From Mycolicibacterium sphagni (lineage in GTDB: Bacteria; Actinomycetota; Actinomycetes; Mycobacteriales; Mycobacteriaceae), in the NCBI RefSeq assembly GCF_002250655.1, contig NZ_NOZR01000013.1:85507-149506 (forward strand): a stretch of DNA of 64,000 nucleotides, written 5' to 3'. Numbering within the stretch: the stretch's first letter is position 1; each line of letters starts with the position of its first letter. The notes under the pieces were generated by a model, which searched no databases, was not told the DNA's origin, and saw only the letters and a list, made by a program, of their open reading frames with translations. Made by a program: the position numbers and the translations under genes. This document shows positions 38,329-46,844 of this stretch, piece after piece.

Positions 38329-39698
38329 TCCCCGCACAGCAGGTCGTCGAGCTGGCGCTGCAGGCCGCCAGCCAGTCAAGGCGGGTCGACGAGACCATCG
38401 TCATCGTGACCGACCGCGCTGAGGCGTCGCTGCGGTGGGCCGGCAATTCGATGACCACCAACGGCGTCTCGACAACCCGCTCGACCACGGTGATTTCCGT
38501 TGTGCGTAAAGGAGATACCTCGCACACCGGGGCGATCCGCACCAGCGACGTCGACCCGGCGGCGATCGGTGCGCTGGTGGCCGCGGCCGAGCAGGCCGCG
38601 CATGCCGCTCCTGAAGCGCGTGACAGCGCACCGCTGCTGACGGGCAGCGGCACCCCCGACGACTGGAACGCGGCGGTGCCAGAGACCGGCGTCGAAGTGT
38701 TCGCCGATGTCGCCGGATCGCTGTCGGGTGGGTTCGGCCGATCCGACCGGCTGTACGGCTACGCCCATCACGTCGTCGAGACGACGTTCCTGGCCACCTC
38801 CACCGGAATCCGGCGGCGCTTCACCCAGCCGACCGGAACGGCGGAGATCAACGCCAAACGCGACGGAGCCAGCGCGTGGGCGGGGGTGAGCACGCCGTGG
38901 TTCGTCGAGGTGCCGACCGATGCGCTGCTCGACGACCTGGCGCTGCGGCTGGGCTGGGCGGAGCGCACCGTCGAGCTGCCCGCGGGCCGCTACGAGACCT
39001 TGATGCCGCCGTCGACGGTGGCCGACATGATGATCTACCTGGGCTGGTCGATGGACGGCCGCGGCGCCGAAGAAGGCCGTACGGCGTTGTCGGCGCCGGG
39101 CGGTGGAACCCGGGTGGGCGAGAAGCTGACCGCGCTGCCGCTGACCATGTACTCCGATCCGTTCGCGCCGGGCTTGCAGTGCGCGCCGTTCGTCGCGGCG
39201 ACAAGCAGCTCGGAGACGATCTCGGTGTTCGACAACGGCCTGGATATCGGGCGGGTGGACTGGATCCGCGATGGCACCATCAACGCACTGGCCTATCCGC
39301 GGGCGGCGGCCACCGAGTTCGGGACATCTCCGGCGGTGCCGGCCGACAACCTGCTGATGACCGGCGGCAGCGCCGAGCTGGCCGACATGGTGGCGTCCAC
39401 CGAGCGTGGTCTGCTGCTGACCACGCTGTGGTACATCCGCACGGTAGATCCGACGACGCTGCTGCTGACCGGCCTGACACGCGACGGGGTGTACCTCATC
39501 GAAGACGGCGAAGTCACCGCGGCGGTCAACAACTTCCGCTTCAACGAAAGCCCGCTGGATCTGCTGCGGCGGGCCACCGAAGCCGGCATCGCCGAGCCGA
39601 CGTTGCCCCGCGAGTGGGGCGACTGGGCGACCCGCGCGGTGATGCCGACACTGCGAATCCCCGACTTCCACATGTCGTCGGTCAGCCAAGCGCAATAA
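38325..39698 (+). CDS. tldE: TldE/PmbA-type inactive partner of TldD
   Basis: A 457-residue homologue of TldD that lacks the HExxxH motif, as expected for TldE. Signature parts: DRAEASLRWAGNSMTTNGVS, SLSGGFGRSDRLYGYAHHVV (where TldD has its own motifs), LPAGRYETLMPPSTVADMMI and the C-terminal VNNFRFNESPLDLLRRA. The ATG at 38325 starts directly at the homologous N-terminus MIPAQQVVELALQAA. It forms the protease with TldD. The stop is followed within eight bases by the AhpD-like gene, suggesting one operon of three genes. Confidence 0.93.
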   Translation: MIPAQQVVELALQAASQSRRVDETIVIVTDRAEASLRWAGNSMTTNGVSTTRSTTVISVVRKGDTSHTGAIRTSDVDPAAIGALVAAAEQAAHAAPEARDSAPLLTGSGTPDDWNAAVPETGVEVFADVAGSLSGGFGRSDRLYGYAHHVVETTFLATSTGIRRRFTQPTGTAEINAKRDGASAWAGVSTPWFVEVPTDALLDDLALRLGWAERTVELPAGRYETLMPPSTVADMMIYLGWSMDGRGAEEGRTALSAPGGGTRVGEKLTALPLTMYSDPFAPGLQCAPFVAATSSSETISVFDNGLDIGRVDWIRDGTINALAYPRAAATEFGTSPAVPADNLLMTGGSAELADMVASTERGLLLTTLWYIRTVDPTTLLLTGLTRDGVYLIEDGEVTAAVNNFRFNESPLDLLRRATEAGIAEPTLPREWGDWATRAVMPTLRIPDFHMSSVSQAQ

Positions 39699-39705
39699 TC
39701 CAAAG

Positions 39706-40554
39706 ATGGCTGACGATCTTGACGCAGTACTGACCGAACTCGTGGTGCAGTCACCGGCCGACCAGCAGCGGTTGGTGGGACTGATCCGTGCGATCTGCGG
39801 TGACACGTTGTCGCTGACGCCACTGCCGGCCCAAACCCCGGTGAGTGCGCCGGGGTCGGACGCCGAGAAGGTGGTGGCCGAGTTTGCCGAACAGTTCAGC
39901 GTCGACGTGTCGGCGATCTCCGATCGCCAGCGGGAGGCACTGACCACGGTGCTGGGGGCCGGGACGTTCGGGGCCGTCGCGCAGATGTTCTTCGCCGACT
40001 TCCTCCCGCGGGTGCGCAACGGGTTGGAGATCCTGGGGCTGCCGGTGAGCTGGGTGCCCGATGAGCCGGTGTGGGACCCAGACATCGACGCCGCCGACGT
40101 GCTGTTCAATCAGCTGCTGCCGGGGGTGGCACGGCTGCGGTCGCTGGATCCGGTGACCACCGAGGTGGTGCGGCTGCGTGGCGCGGTCGCGCACAACTGC
40201 CGGCTGTGCAAGTCGCTGCGGGAAAGCAACGCTCTAGATGCCGGTGGCAGCGAATCGATGTACGACGACATCGAGCACTTCGAGTCTTCCGAGCTGCTGA
40301 GCGACGCGCACAAGGCCGCGCTGCGCTATGCCGACGCGCTGATCTGGTCACCGGGGCGGATCAGCCCGGCGGTGGCTGCCGGTGTGCGGGAGCACTTCTC
40401 GCACGAGCAGGCCCGTGAGCTGACGCTGGATGTGATGCGCAACGCGAGCAACAAGATCGCGGTGTCGTTGAAGGCCGATCAGGCCCGCGTCGCGGAGGGC
40501 ACCGACCGCTATGTCATCGATGCCGACGGCCAGACGGTCTTCGCCGAACTTTAG
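39706..40554 (+). CDS. AhpD-like / carboxymuconolactone decarboxylase family protein (Rv2313c-like)
   Basis: A 282-residue all-helical protein. The middle has VRLRGAVAHNCRLCKSLRES with the redox CxxC of AhpD-type peroxidases. A downstream helix reads HKAALRYADALIWSPGRISP, typical of the CMD/AhpD fold. The N-terminal ~110 residues are an extra helical domain. It is downstream of tldE as in M. tuberculosis. Disulfide reductase or hydroperoxidase activity is plausible. Its stop overlaps the stop of the convergent phosphatase gene. Confidence 0.82.
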   Translation: MADDLDAVLTELVVQSPADQQRLVGLIRAICGDTLSLTPLPAQTPVSAPGSDAEKVVAEFAEQFSVDVSAISDRQREALTTVLGAGTFGAVAQMFFADFLPRVRNGLEILGLPVSWVPDEPVWDPDIDAADVLFNQLLPGVARLRSLDPVTTEVVRLRGAVAHNCRLCKSLRESNALDAGGSESMYDDIEHFESSELLSDAHKAALRYADALIWSPGRISPAVAAGVREHFSHEQARELTLDVMRNASNKIAVSLKADQARVAEGTDRYVIDADGQTVFAEL

Positions 40555-41114
40555 TCCGGCTTCTGGTCGTATTCGTCGACGCGCCAAATCCCGTCGACGC
40601 GACTGAGTTTGTTCCAGCACGCCGTGCGCTGCGGAGCGTCGGTCAGGGTGGGGTCGAGCTGGCCGAGCAGCGCGCGGTTGAAGGCGTCATGGGAGACGAG
40701 AACCAAAGGGCCGCCGTCATGTTCGTTCACCAGAGCGGTGAACGCGGCCAGGGCTCGCTGGCGCACGGCCTCCGGCGGCTCGACGCCCGGGGCGTTGTCG
40801 ATGCTGCCGTAGCGTGCGATGACCTCGGCGCGCTTGGCACCGGTGTGCGGGCCGTAGTCCCGGTCATTGAGCCGGATGTCGACCCTAGCCGGCACTCCGG
40901 CGGCGTCTGCGATGGACTGCGCGGTGGCGACCGCGCGCTGTAGCGGACTGCTGATCACGGCGGCCGGTTGTTTGTCGGCCAGGGCCGCGGCCAGCTTGTG
41001 GGCCTCGTCCAGGCCGACCTCATCCAATGGCGGGTCGCTCAGACCCCGCATGCGGTCCTCGGCATTGAACGCCGTGCGGCCGTGGCGGGCGAGATACACC
41101 GTGCTGACGGACAT
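40551..41114 (-). CDS. Histidine phosphatase family protein (phosphoglycerate-mutase-like)
   Basis: A 187-residue cytosolic phosphatase. The catalytic RHG motif is YLARHGRTAFNAEDRMRG (His at residue ~11). The second part has SSPLQRAVATAQSIA with the conserved Arg, and VLVSHDAFNRALLGQ gives the second His. The LNDRDYGPHTG segment is the acid/base loop (normally E-x-x-x-G-x-W/H-E-G). The substrate is unknown. It is preceded by a threonine aldolase gene with 12 bases between them, on the same strand. Confidence 0.88.
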   Translation of the reverse strand: MSVSTVYLARHGRTAFNAEDRMRGLSDPPLDEVGLDEAHKLAAALADKQPAAVISSPLQRAVATAQSIADAAGVPARVDIRLNDRDYGPHTGAKRAEVIARYGSIDNAPGVEPPEAVRQRALAAFTALVNEHDGGPLVLVSHDAFNRALLGQLDPTLTDAPQRTACWNKLSRVDGIWRVDEYDQKPD

Positions 41115-41126
41115 CCTGTCGCTCCT

Positions 41127-42173
41127 CTAGATGATGCGATCGTGGGCCTTCGACAATTCTCGTAGTGCCGCATCGACGTCGTTGTCGGTGGTGGCCCACG
41201 AGCAGACGAACCTGGCCGCCGGCTTGTGTGGGTCGGGGACGTGCACGATGAAATGTTGCCGCACGGCGGTCAGGGCTTCGACGGGGAGGTCGACGAACAC
41301 CTCGTTGGCCTCGGTGGGGGAGGCCAGATGCAGGCCGAGGAGGGTCAGGCCGGCACTGAGCCGGGCGGCCATGGCGTTGGCGTGGGCGGCCGCCCGAAGC
41401 CAGGTGCCGTCGGTCAGCATGGCGTCGAATTGTGCTGAGACGTAACGGTGTTTGCTGGCTAGATGACCGATCTGTTTCTGCACGAACTCGATGCCGGTGA
41501 AGTGCTCGGGACGACGGACCAGGATCGCGTCGCCGAACAGCATGCCGTTCTTGGTGCCGCCGATGGTGACGATGTCGGCGTCGGCGATGGCCTGTGCCGG
41601 TGGGACATCAAGGGCGGCAATGGCATTGGCGACTCGCGAGCCGTCGACGTGGACCAGCAGGTCGAGCTCGTGGGCGTGGTCGATGAACTCGGCAAGGGCC
41701 TCAGGCTGCCACACGCGCCCGTTCTCGGTGGACTGGGTGATGGTGACGATCCGCGGCTGGGAGTGGTGGACGTCGCCGCGCCGGGTGATGCGACGGTCCA
41801 ACAGTGCAGGGTCGATGATGCCGTCGTCGCTGGGCAGCGCGAGGAGGCTGGCGCCGGAGACCAGGACCGGACCGCCCGCCTCGTCGAGCAGGCTGTGGGC
41901 GATGTCGCTGCAGAGGATCTCGTGCCAGGGCCGCACCGCTGAGGCCAGCGCGATGATGTTGGCGCCGGTGCCGGTGAACGCGAACAGGACCTCGGCATTG
42001 GGGGAGTCGAAAGTCTCTCGCATGCGCGCGGTGGCGAGCGCGGTGAACGGATCGGCGCCGTAGGACGGGGTGGTGCCGTCGTTGGCGGCCAGGATCGCTT
42101 CGAGGGCCTTCGGGTGCGCGGGGGCGGCGTTGTCGGAGGCGAAAGCGCTGGAGGGGGCGGGCACAGTAACCAT
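41127..42173 (-). CDS. Low-specificity threonine aldolase-like PLP enzyme
   Basis: A 348-residue beta-eliminating-lyase fold enzyme that would cleave L-threonine or allo-threonine to glycine and acetaldehyde. Features: SDNAAPAHPKALEAILAAND start, YGADPFTALATARMRETF, LLVHVDGSRVANAIAALDV (active-site Asp) and IVTIGGTKNGMLFGDAI, with the PLP lysine in GGTKNG. I place the start at CAT 42171-42173, after which homology begins. Two more in-frame ATGs upstream come from an 18-bp tandem repeat and would add six or twelve residues (MVRGVT repeats). Confidence 0.88.
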   Translation of the reverse strand: MVTVPAPSSAFASDNAAPAHPKALEAILAANDGTTPSYGADPFTALATARMRETFDSPNAEVLFAFTGTGANIIALASAVRPWHEILCSDIAHSLLDEAGGPVLVSGASLLALPSDDGIIDPALLDRRITRRGDVHHSQPRIVTITQSTENGRVWQPEALAEFIDHAHELDLLVHVDGSRVANAIAALDVPPAQAIADADIVTIGGTKNGMLFGDAILVRRPEHFTGIEFVQKQIGHLASKHRYVSAQFDAMLTDGTWLRAAAHANAMAARLSAGLTLLGLHLASPTEANEVFVDLPVEALTAVRQHFIVHVPDPHKPAARFVCSWATTDNDVDAALRELSKAHDRII

Positions 42174-42222
42174 CGTGACACCGCGAACCATCGTGACACC
42201 GCGAACCATCGTGACACCGCGC
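42169..42222 (-). repeat. Triple 18-bp tandem repeat over the aldolase start
   Basis: ACCATCGTGACACCGCGA occurs three times head to tail (42169-42186, 42187-42204, 42205-42222, the last with one changed base). On the minus strand each copy contains an in-frame ATG, so the aldolase has three candidate starts 18 bases apart. Such repeats can change copy number by slippage and would then lengthen or shorten the N-terminus. Confidence 0.9.
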
Positions 42223-42276
42223 TTGGGGTGAGCGAAACGGTTGCCGCCTGCTCAGGGCCGCCGGGAGAATTCAGAC

Positions 42277-42906
42277 ATGTCTGATGCCGAACCCCACAAG
42301 ACGGACACTACGGCGGGGCTCGCGCCCTTGGCCGGCCAGCTCGAGAAGATCGCGGAGCAGCTGGGGGTCAAGTCGGTCCTCGTGATGCGTTCCGAACCTG
42401 ATTCGATGGTGGTTTCTGCCACCGCAGGGGAAGCCACGCAGCAATACACCGTCGGTGCGGCCGGCAGGAAAGCCCTGGAAGACAAGTCGAGGGTGCCGCT
42501 GTACTGCGAGCAGGTGGTCGACTCCGATAGCGCGTTGTTCGTCCGTGATTCCCGGAACGACGCCACCTTCGCCGGTAACGAGGATGAGGTGGAATTCGGT
42601 CTGCACAACTACTTGGGCCTCCCGGTACACGACGGTTCGGGAAAGGTCGTCGGGACGGTCTGCGTGCTCGACGACAGCGCGCGGGAGTACACCGACAAGG
42701 AGCGTGCGCAGCTGTCGGCGTTCGCCGGTGAAGTGGACATGGCCTTGTGCATCTCGGCAATGCCGGTACCCCAACTCGATTGCTTCTCAGACAGGCCAAC
42801 GAGACTGTCGAGGACACCGATCCACGTTGCTATTTCTGACTTCTGGAAGGCCCGCGACTCTAGCCACTGGCTATCCTCGTTGCTGATCATGAACGGATGG
42901 ATCTGA
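42277..42906 (+). CDS. GAF-domain protein with a C-terminus replaced by prophage debris
   Basis: A 209-residue soluble protein. Residues ~1-155 form a GAF sensor domain: KSVLVMRSEPDSMVVSAT, CEQVVDSDSALFVRDSRND, FGLHNYLGLPVHDGSGKVVG and TVCVLDDSAREYTDKERAQL. The helix that should close the domain (LSAFAGEVDMALCISAM) runs into ~50 residues with no family resemblance. That stretch is the exact antisense of a phage portal protein fragment. So the original 3' end was lost or extended by an insertion. Ligand unknown, possibly a small molecule or a redox signal. There is no partner kinase or cyclase nearby. It is divergent from the aldolase. Confidence 0.75.
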   Translation: MSDAEPHKTDTTAGLAPLAGQLEKIAEQLGVKSVLVMRSEPDSMVVSATAGEATQQYTVGAAGRKALEDKSRVPLYCEQVVDSDSALFVRDSRNDATFAGNEDEVEFGLHNYLGLPVHDGSGKVVGTVCVLDDSAREYTDKERAQLSAFAGEVDMALCISAMPVPQLDCFSDRPTRLSRTPIHVAISDFWKARDSSHWLSSLLIMNGWI

Positions 42907-43105
42907 ATGTTGCGGTTGATGAACCCGATTCGGCCGGCGTTGGCTGGACCGGTCAGGCCCCGGCCCATCTGGGCGGCCAGCTCGTGCGTATCCTCGGCGG
43001 TGGTGGACTCATCGAATGAAGCAATGGCACTGATCGTTGGGCCGTTGCCCTGGAAGTTCGCGGCGCCCTGATCCGCTGCCCAACCGGACGACAACGCATC
43101 ACATG
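42755..43105 (-). pseudogene. Fragment of an HK97-type phage portal protein
   Basis: On the minus strand a 117-codon stretch reads like the C-terminal half of a siphophage portal: SAIASFDESTTAEDTHELAA, GRGLTGPANAGRIGFINRN, then IQIHPFMISNEDSQWLESRA and FQKSEIATWIGVLDSLVGLS. The last two match the family pattern 'P-x-x-x-S-x-E-D-x-x-x-x-E-x-x-x-x-x-x-x-E-I-A-x-x-x-G-V'. There is no start and no C-terminal part; it is truncated where the GAF gene begins. Just upstream on the same strand a short tail (EINNMNRLVRTGHEAM, stop) could be the end of the preceding phage gene. Confidence 0.7.
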
Positions 43106-43239
43106 GCTTCGTGCCCGGTCCTGACCAGTCGGTTCATGTTGTTGATCTCACTGACGACCTTGCGGCGATCCGCGATGTCGAGAGCTCCACGCGAAGTTGG
43201 AGACGTTCCTCAAGAAGGGCAAGTAAGCCAGAGCGGGCC

Positions 43240-43743
43240 AGCCCGGTCACTCAGACACACCAACTCATGGGTGCGGTGCTGAAGAACGCCGTGCGGACGG
43301 GGCGGCTGACGAAGAACGTCGCGCTCGAAATCGACCCGAATCAGGATCTGCCCGAGGACCCTGAAAAGGAGCGCGTCTACCTGACCCACGCCGAGTTGCT
43401 CACCCTGGCACAGGCCTGCGGTCGATACGAGGTCGTCACCCTGATTCTCGGCTACATCACTGCGGCGCGAGGAGTATCGCCGTGCGTTCGACGCGGCGCG
43501 CGACGCCACGGGGCTGCCGGAAGGTCTCACCCCGCACGGGTTAAGGCATTCCTGCGCGTCGTTGGCGATCTCGGCGGGGGCCAACGTCAAAGTTGTTCAA
43601 CGGATGTTGGGACACGCTTCGGCGGCAATGACGTCGACCTCTACGGCCATCTGTTTGATGACGACCTTGAGAAGGTGGCCGACGCGCTGGGCAAGGCCAT
43701 CGATGCCACGGCCCGCTCGCGGCCAGCTAAGATACGGGCTGGT
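43240..43743 (+). pseudogene. Degraded tyrosine integrase
   Basis: The first part (QLMGAVLKNAVRTGRLTKN, then YLTHAELLTLAQACG) is the core-binding end and start of the catalytic domain of a mycobacteriophage-type integrase. Box I with its Arg is missing through an internal deletion. In another frame RAFDAARDATGLPEGLTPHG, LRHSCASLAISAGANVKVVQ and RMLGHASAAMT follow. A one-base loss then shifts the frame again to LYGHLFDDDLEKVADAL with the presumed nucleophile Tyr. Two frameshifts plus a deletion make it inactive. It ends a few bases before tRNA-Met, as integrases often flank their target tRNA. Confidence 0.8.
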
Positions 43744-43749
43744 CGACCG

Positions 43750-43823
43750 GGGGCGGTAGCTCAGTCGGTTAGAGCCGGGCACTCATAATGCTCTGGTCGC
43801 GGGTTCGAGCCCCGCCCGCCCCA
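43750..43823 (+). tRNA. tRNA-Met (CAT), elongator type
   Basis: A 74-base cloverleaf. Acceptor GGGGCGG pairs with CCGCCCC (43816-43822), and the D arm is AGCTCAGTCGGTTAGAGC. The anticodon stem GGGCA/TGCTC holds loop CTCATAA with CAT. The T arm is GCGGG-TTCGAGC-CCCGC. The first base pair is intact and the anticodon stem lacks the three consecutive G-C pairs of initiators, so it is an elongator Met (or a lysidine-modified Ile) tRNA. CCA is not encoded. Its 3' 27 bases are repeated at 46738-46764. Confidence 0.94.
43795..43821 (+). repeat. Attachment-site-like repeat, copy inside tRNA-Met
   Basis: The T arm and acceptor end of tRNA-Met, 27 bases including GGGTTCGAGCCCCGCCCGCC, recur at 46738-46764 with a single mismatch (C to T at the sixth base), in the same orientation and 2943 bases apart. 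tRNA 3' ends are the usual integration cores of tyrosine-recombinase elements, and a broken integrase lies next door. Confidence 0.75.
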
Positions 43824-43949
43824 CTTCTCAATGTGTGTGACCTCGGCTGATGGTTGACGTTGTGTCTTCGGGTGATGGGTGACAGTGTTTGGCTGATGCT
43901 TTACGGCTACTTCGGTTGATCCTTGACACCGGGGAGGGATGCCGGGTGC

Positions 43950-46085
43950 TCAGTGGGGCTGCTGCAGTCCGCTGGCCAACGCCTGCCTGATCCCATCCTG
44001 GATGGCCGGCGCGAGCGTCTTCGCGAACGTCGCGGTCAGGTGTGAGTTGACGCCGTCCTTGAGATCGCGGTAGACGATCGCGTTGCCGATAACGGAGGGG
44101 CAACGATCGGCATTGCAATAGAAGCGCGTCAGGTCGAGCAGCGTCGCACCCGGAACTGCTTGCGCCGCTGCAGGAAGCGTCTGATTCTCAGGGAAGGCCT
44201 GCGCTATCGGCGTGCCGCATTCGCCGGTGTGATCGCCGTCCAAACTGACTCGCGTGAGGCAGGCAAGTGCGTCGGCTGAGGTGGCCGGATTATCCCGCAA
44301 GACAAGGAAGCGACTTCCCGCCTTGGCGACAGGTGTCCACGCCGCCAGATAGTTGTTGACCGGCAGCCCGTAGTCGAAATTGGCGATTATCACCAGGTCA
44401 TACGGGTGCGCAACCAGGTCGCTTTCAGTCTGGGCTAGCGCATCGTGGCACATCTTCCCTGGGGCCGGTGGATTTGACAGGATGCAGTCGGTCCCGACAT
44501 AAGCAGTTAGTGACCACTTGTTGGCCTGCAACGTCGAGCGCAACGCTGGCAAAATAGCTTGCGCGTGCGAATCTCCCACCAGTGCGATGCGGAGCGCCCC
44601 ATCACCGTCATAGCCGTAGTGGCAGGCGCCCGACGTCGCCGCGATGTTGCAATTCAGCTGCCCCTGCGTGTCGCGGGCGAACGTATCAACGGATGGCCGC
44701 AGCGGGACATCGGGGTTGCGCAGAGCACACCCGGGAGTCACCATCGCGGGCGCACCAAAGCACGGGTCGACCTTCTGGGCCGGCGCAGCGAATTGCGTCG
44801 GCTGCGGGTCGTCTTGGCCGCGGGCGAGTTCCTGCGTGACGGCGGCATCGTCTGCGGTCTGAATGACGAGGATCGAGATCACGACCAAACTGGCCGCCAC
44901 GAGGCCAGAAAGTCCCCACACCGCTGGCCGCGTCCTGCGGTCGCGCTTGCTGGTGCGGGGGAGCAACCACTGGGACTTTCGGAGGGGGTCTTCATAGAAG
45001 TGGTAGGTGACGGCGGTCAACCCCAACGACAGTGCGATCGCAATGCTGTAGAACAGCCAGCCTCTTGGGAGAATCGCGTACAGCAGCGTGATCACCGGCC
45101 AGTGCCATAGGTAGAGCGTGTAGCTGGTGTCGCCGAACCACCGCGCAGCTCGGTTAGTGAGAGGCAACAAAAGGCGGGGTATCGGTGCGCCGTGGTACGA
45201 GGCGACCACCAACGCTGTGGCCAGCACTGGGAGCGCGGCCCACGGCGCCGGGAATCGTACCGTCGGACTGATCAGAAACAGGGACGCCGCGACGCCGGCC
45301 AACCCCAGGTAGGCCAGTACCGGCCGCAGATGTGAGGGGATTCGCTCGAGCATCGGACCCGCGATAGCCAGCATCGCGCCGACTCCGAGCTCCCAGACTC
45401 GGGTGAAGGTGGAGAAGTAGGCGGCGTTCGGGTCGACCGCTGATAAATACATCGCCCACGCGAAGGATGCGGCCACGACGGTGAACATGACCGCCGACAG
45501 GGCCCACTCGCGCGCTCGCCGGTTTGCCCGCCGGCGGATGCTCCTGGTCGCGGCGAAGACCAGAGCGATCAGGAATGGCCACACGAAATAGAACTGCTCC
45601 TCGATCGACAGCGACCAGTAATGCTGGATCGGTGACGGCGGCCGGGCGGATTGGAAGTAGTCGGCTCCGACGGCCTCGAAGTGCCAGTTCGACGCGAACA
45701 CTGCGGCGTAGAGCGCATCGACGAGTGTGTCCTTGGCCCGGGTCGCGGTGAACAGGAGATAGGCGCCGCCTACGGTAACGGTCAGCACCAGGACGGCTGA
45801 TGGGATGATGCGCTTCACCCGGCGGGTGTAGAAGTTCTGGAACGACAGGTGTCTCGTGGTTTTGCGTTCGCGGATCAGCAGGCCGGTGATGAAGAACCCG
45901 CTGAGGACGAAGAACACGTCGACGCCGACGAATCCGCCTGATGGCCAGTTGAATAGGTGGTTCGCGAACACCGTCAGGACGGCCACGGCGCGCATGCCTT
46001 GGAGGTCAGGGCGGCGATAGTCCGTCGATGATGGCCGCGTGATGCTGTCTGCCTGCACGTCGGCCGGGGATGAACGTGTGCTCAC
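43950..46085 (-). CDS. Membrane acyltransferase (OafA/acyltransferase-3) fused to a C-terminal SGNH domain
   Basis: A 711-residue protein. Residues ~20-400 hold about ten helices of an acyltransferase-3 domain, starting DYRRPDLQGMRAVAVLTVFA and including GGFVGVDVFFVLSGFFITGL and WSLSIEEQFYFVWPFLIALV, the active-site region. Residues ~480-711 form an SGNH hydrolase-like domain with nucleophile motif LRIALVGDSHAQAILPAL and the terminal Ser-His block DGVNSHLTATFAK. Such enzymes O-acylate cell-surface sugars or lipids. The start is GTG. It lies inside the 2.9-kb segment bounded by the tRNA-Met repeat, so it may be acquired cargo. Confidence 0.9.
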   Translation of the reverse strand: MSTRSSPADVQADSITRPSSTDYRRPDLQGMRAVAVLTVFANHLFNWPSGGFVGVDVFFVLSGFFITGLLIRERKTTRHLSFQNFYTRRVKRIIPSAVLVLTVTVGGAYLLFTATRAKDTLVDALYAAVFASNWHFEAVGADYFQSARPPSPIQHYWSLSIEEQFYFVWPFLIALVFAATRSIRRRANRRAREWALSAVMFTVVAASFAWAMYLSAVDPNAAYFSTFTRVWELGVGAMLAIAGPMLERIPSHLRPVLAYLGLAGVAASLFLISPTVRFPAPWAALPVLATALVVASYHGAPIPRLLLPLTNRAARWFGDTSYTLYLWHWPVITLLYAILPRGWLFYSIAIALSLGLTAVTYHFYEDPLRKSQWLLPRTSKRDRRTRPAVWGLSGLVAASLVVISILVIQTADDAAVTQELARGQDDPQPTQFAAPAQKVDPCFGAPAMVTPGCALRNPDVPLRPSVDTFARDTQGQLNCNIAATSGACHYGYDGDGALRIALVGDSHAQAILPALRSTLQANKWSLTAYVGTDCILSNPPAPGKMCHDALAQTESDLVAHPYDLVIIANFDYGLPVNNYLAAWTPVAKAGSRFLVLRDNPATSADALACLTRVSLDGDHTGECGTPIAQAFPENQTLPAAAQAVPGATLLDLTRFYCNADRCPSVIGNAIVYRDLKDGVNSHLTATFAKTLAPAIQDGIRQALASGLQQPH

Positions 46086-46109
46086 AAAGACCCCCCCGGA
46101 TCTCGATGT

Positions 46110-46514
46110 TCAGTCAGAATCTACTTCAAACACACTGCGCATGCGACAGGTCAGTCGACGACAACATGTCTCGATATGTCTGCGCCGGGCATACTGCCCG
46201 CTGTTGGTCAGGTTGGCGTTGCTGAGGTTCGCGTCGGTGAGGCTGTCCCCGCTCAGGTCCTCGCGTTGCAAATCCGCACCGGAGAGGCTCTTGCCCGAGC
46301 AGTCCTTTGCAGCCACACACGCCGCCGTCCCCCACAACCCCACGTCACAACCGACCGGGAACAAGGTCCCGCGCAGCGGCCACAGCCCCCCGGTAAGAAG
46401 ATCGGTAATCGGATTGGCCGGGAAAGTCGACAGCCACGTCCCGACTCTGTCCATGAATTGTTCGATGGTGCTACCGGCGGTCGCGACCACTTCACCAAAG
46501 GGTGTCGGTGTCAC
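46110..46514 (-). pseudogene. Truncated exported pentapeptide-repeat protein
   Basis: The frame reads EVVATAGSTIEQFMDRVGTW, PANPITDLLTGGLWPLRGTL and FPVGCDVGLWGTAACVAAKD, a segment common to mycobacterial exported proteins. Pentapeptide repeats follow (KSLSGADLQREDLSGDSL, TDANLSNANLTNS). It stops matching after NLTNS (QYARRRHIETCC). Upstream the frame is open but Arg/Gly-rich (RGRGNRRRGQPASES) and no signal peptide is found. It therefore looks cut at both ends; the 5' cut lies about 220 bases from the att-like repeat. A short functional protein cannot be excluded. Confidence 0.6.
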
Positions 46515-46737
46515 TGACGCCGCCGGGGTGGGAGTACCGGCCGTCGCAACTGCCGACTCGCTCGCTGGCTGGCCACGCCGTCGGTTGCCGCGGCCGCGGC
46601 TATCTGACTTTCTTCCACAGCGTGAATCGCTGAGGCAGGACCAGAGACCTGCCGGGACAATTCGACGTAGGCCGTTGTCCCACAGGGCGAACGGGTATTG
46701 CGTGGCATCTTCGGCGACCGCTCGGGCCGAATCTGTT

Positions 46738-46764
46738 GGTCGTGGGTTCGAGCCCCGCCCGCCC
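46738..46764 (+). repeat. Attachment-site-like repeat, distal copy
   Basis: Second copy of the tRNA-Met 3'-end sequence, 26 of 27 bases identical, with no tRNA body upstream of it. It would mark the far end of an element inserted at the tRNA. The bases between the two copies contain the acyltransferase gene and the truncated pentapeptide gene. Confidence 0.7.
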
Positions 46765-46844
46765 TGTGAGTTGGGAACATTTCCTTCGGCACCGGTAGTT
46801 CGTATGGTTGAGCATCAGCCGCAATCAGGAACGAGGCGTCAGCC

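Noticed and set aside
46600..46824. Reading frames containing GGARTHDQ or GFEPRPP strings
   Set aside because: These are the usual artefacts of translating a tRNA 3' end; here they come from the att-like copy of tRNA-Met.
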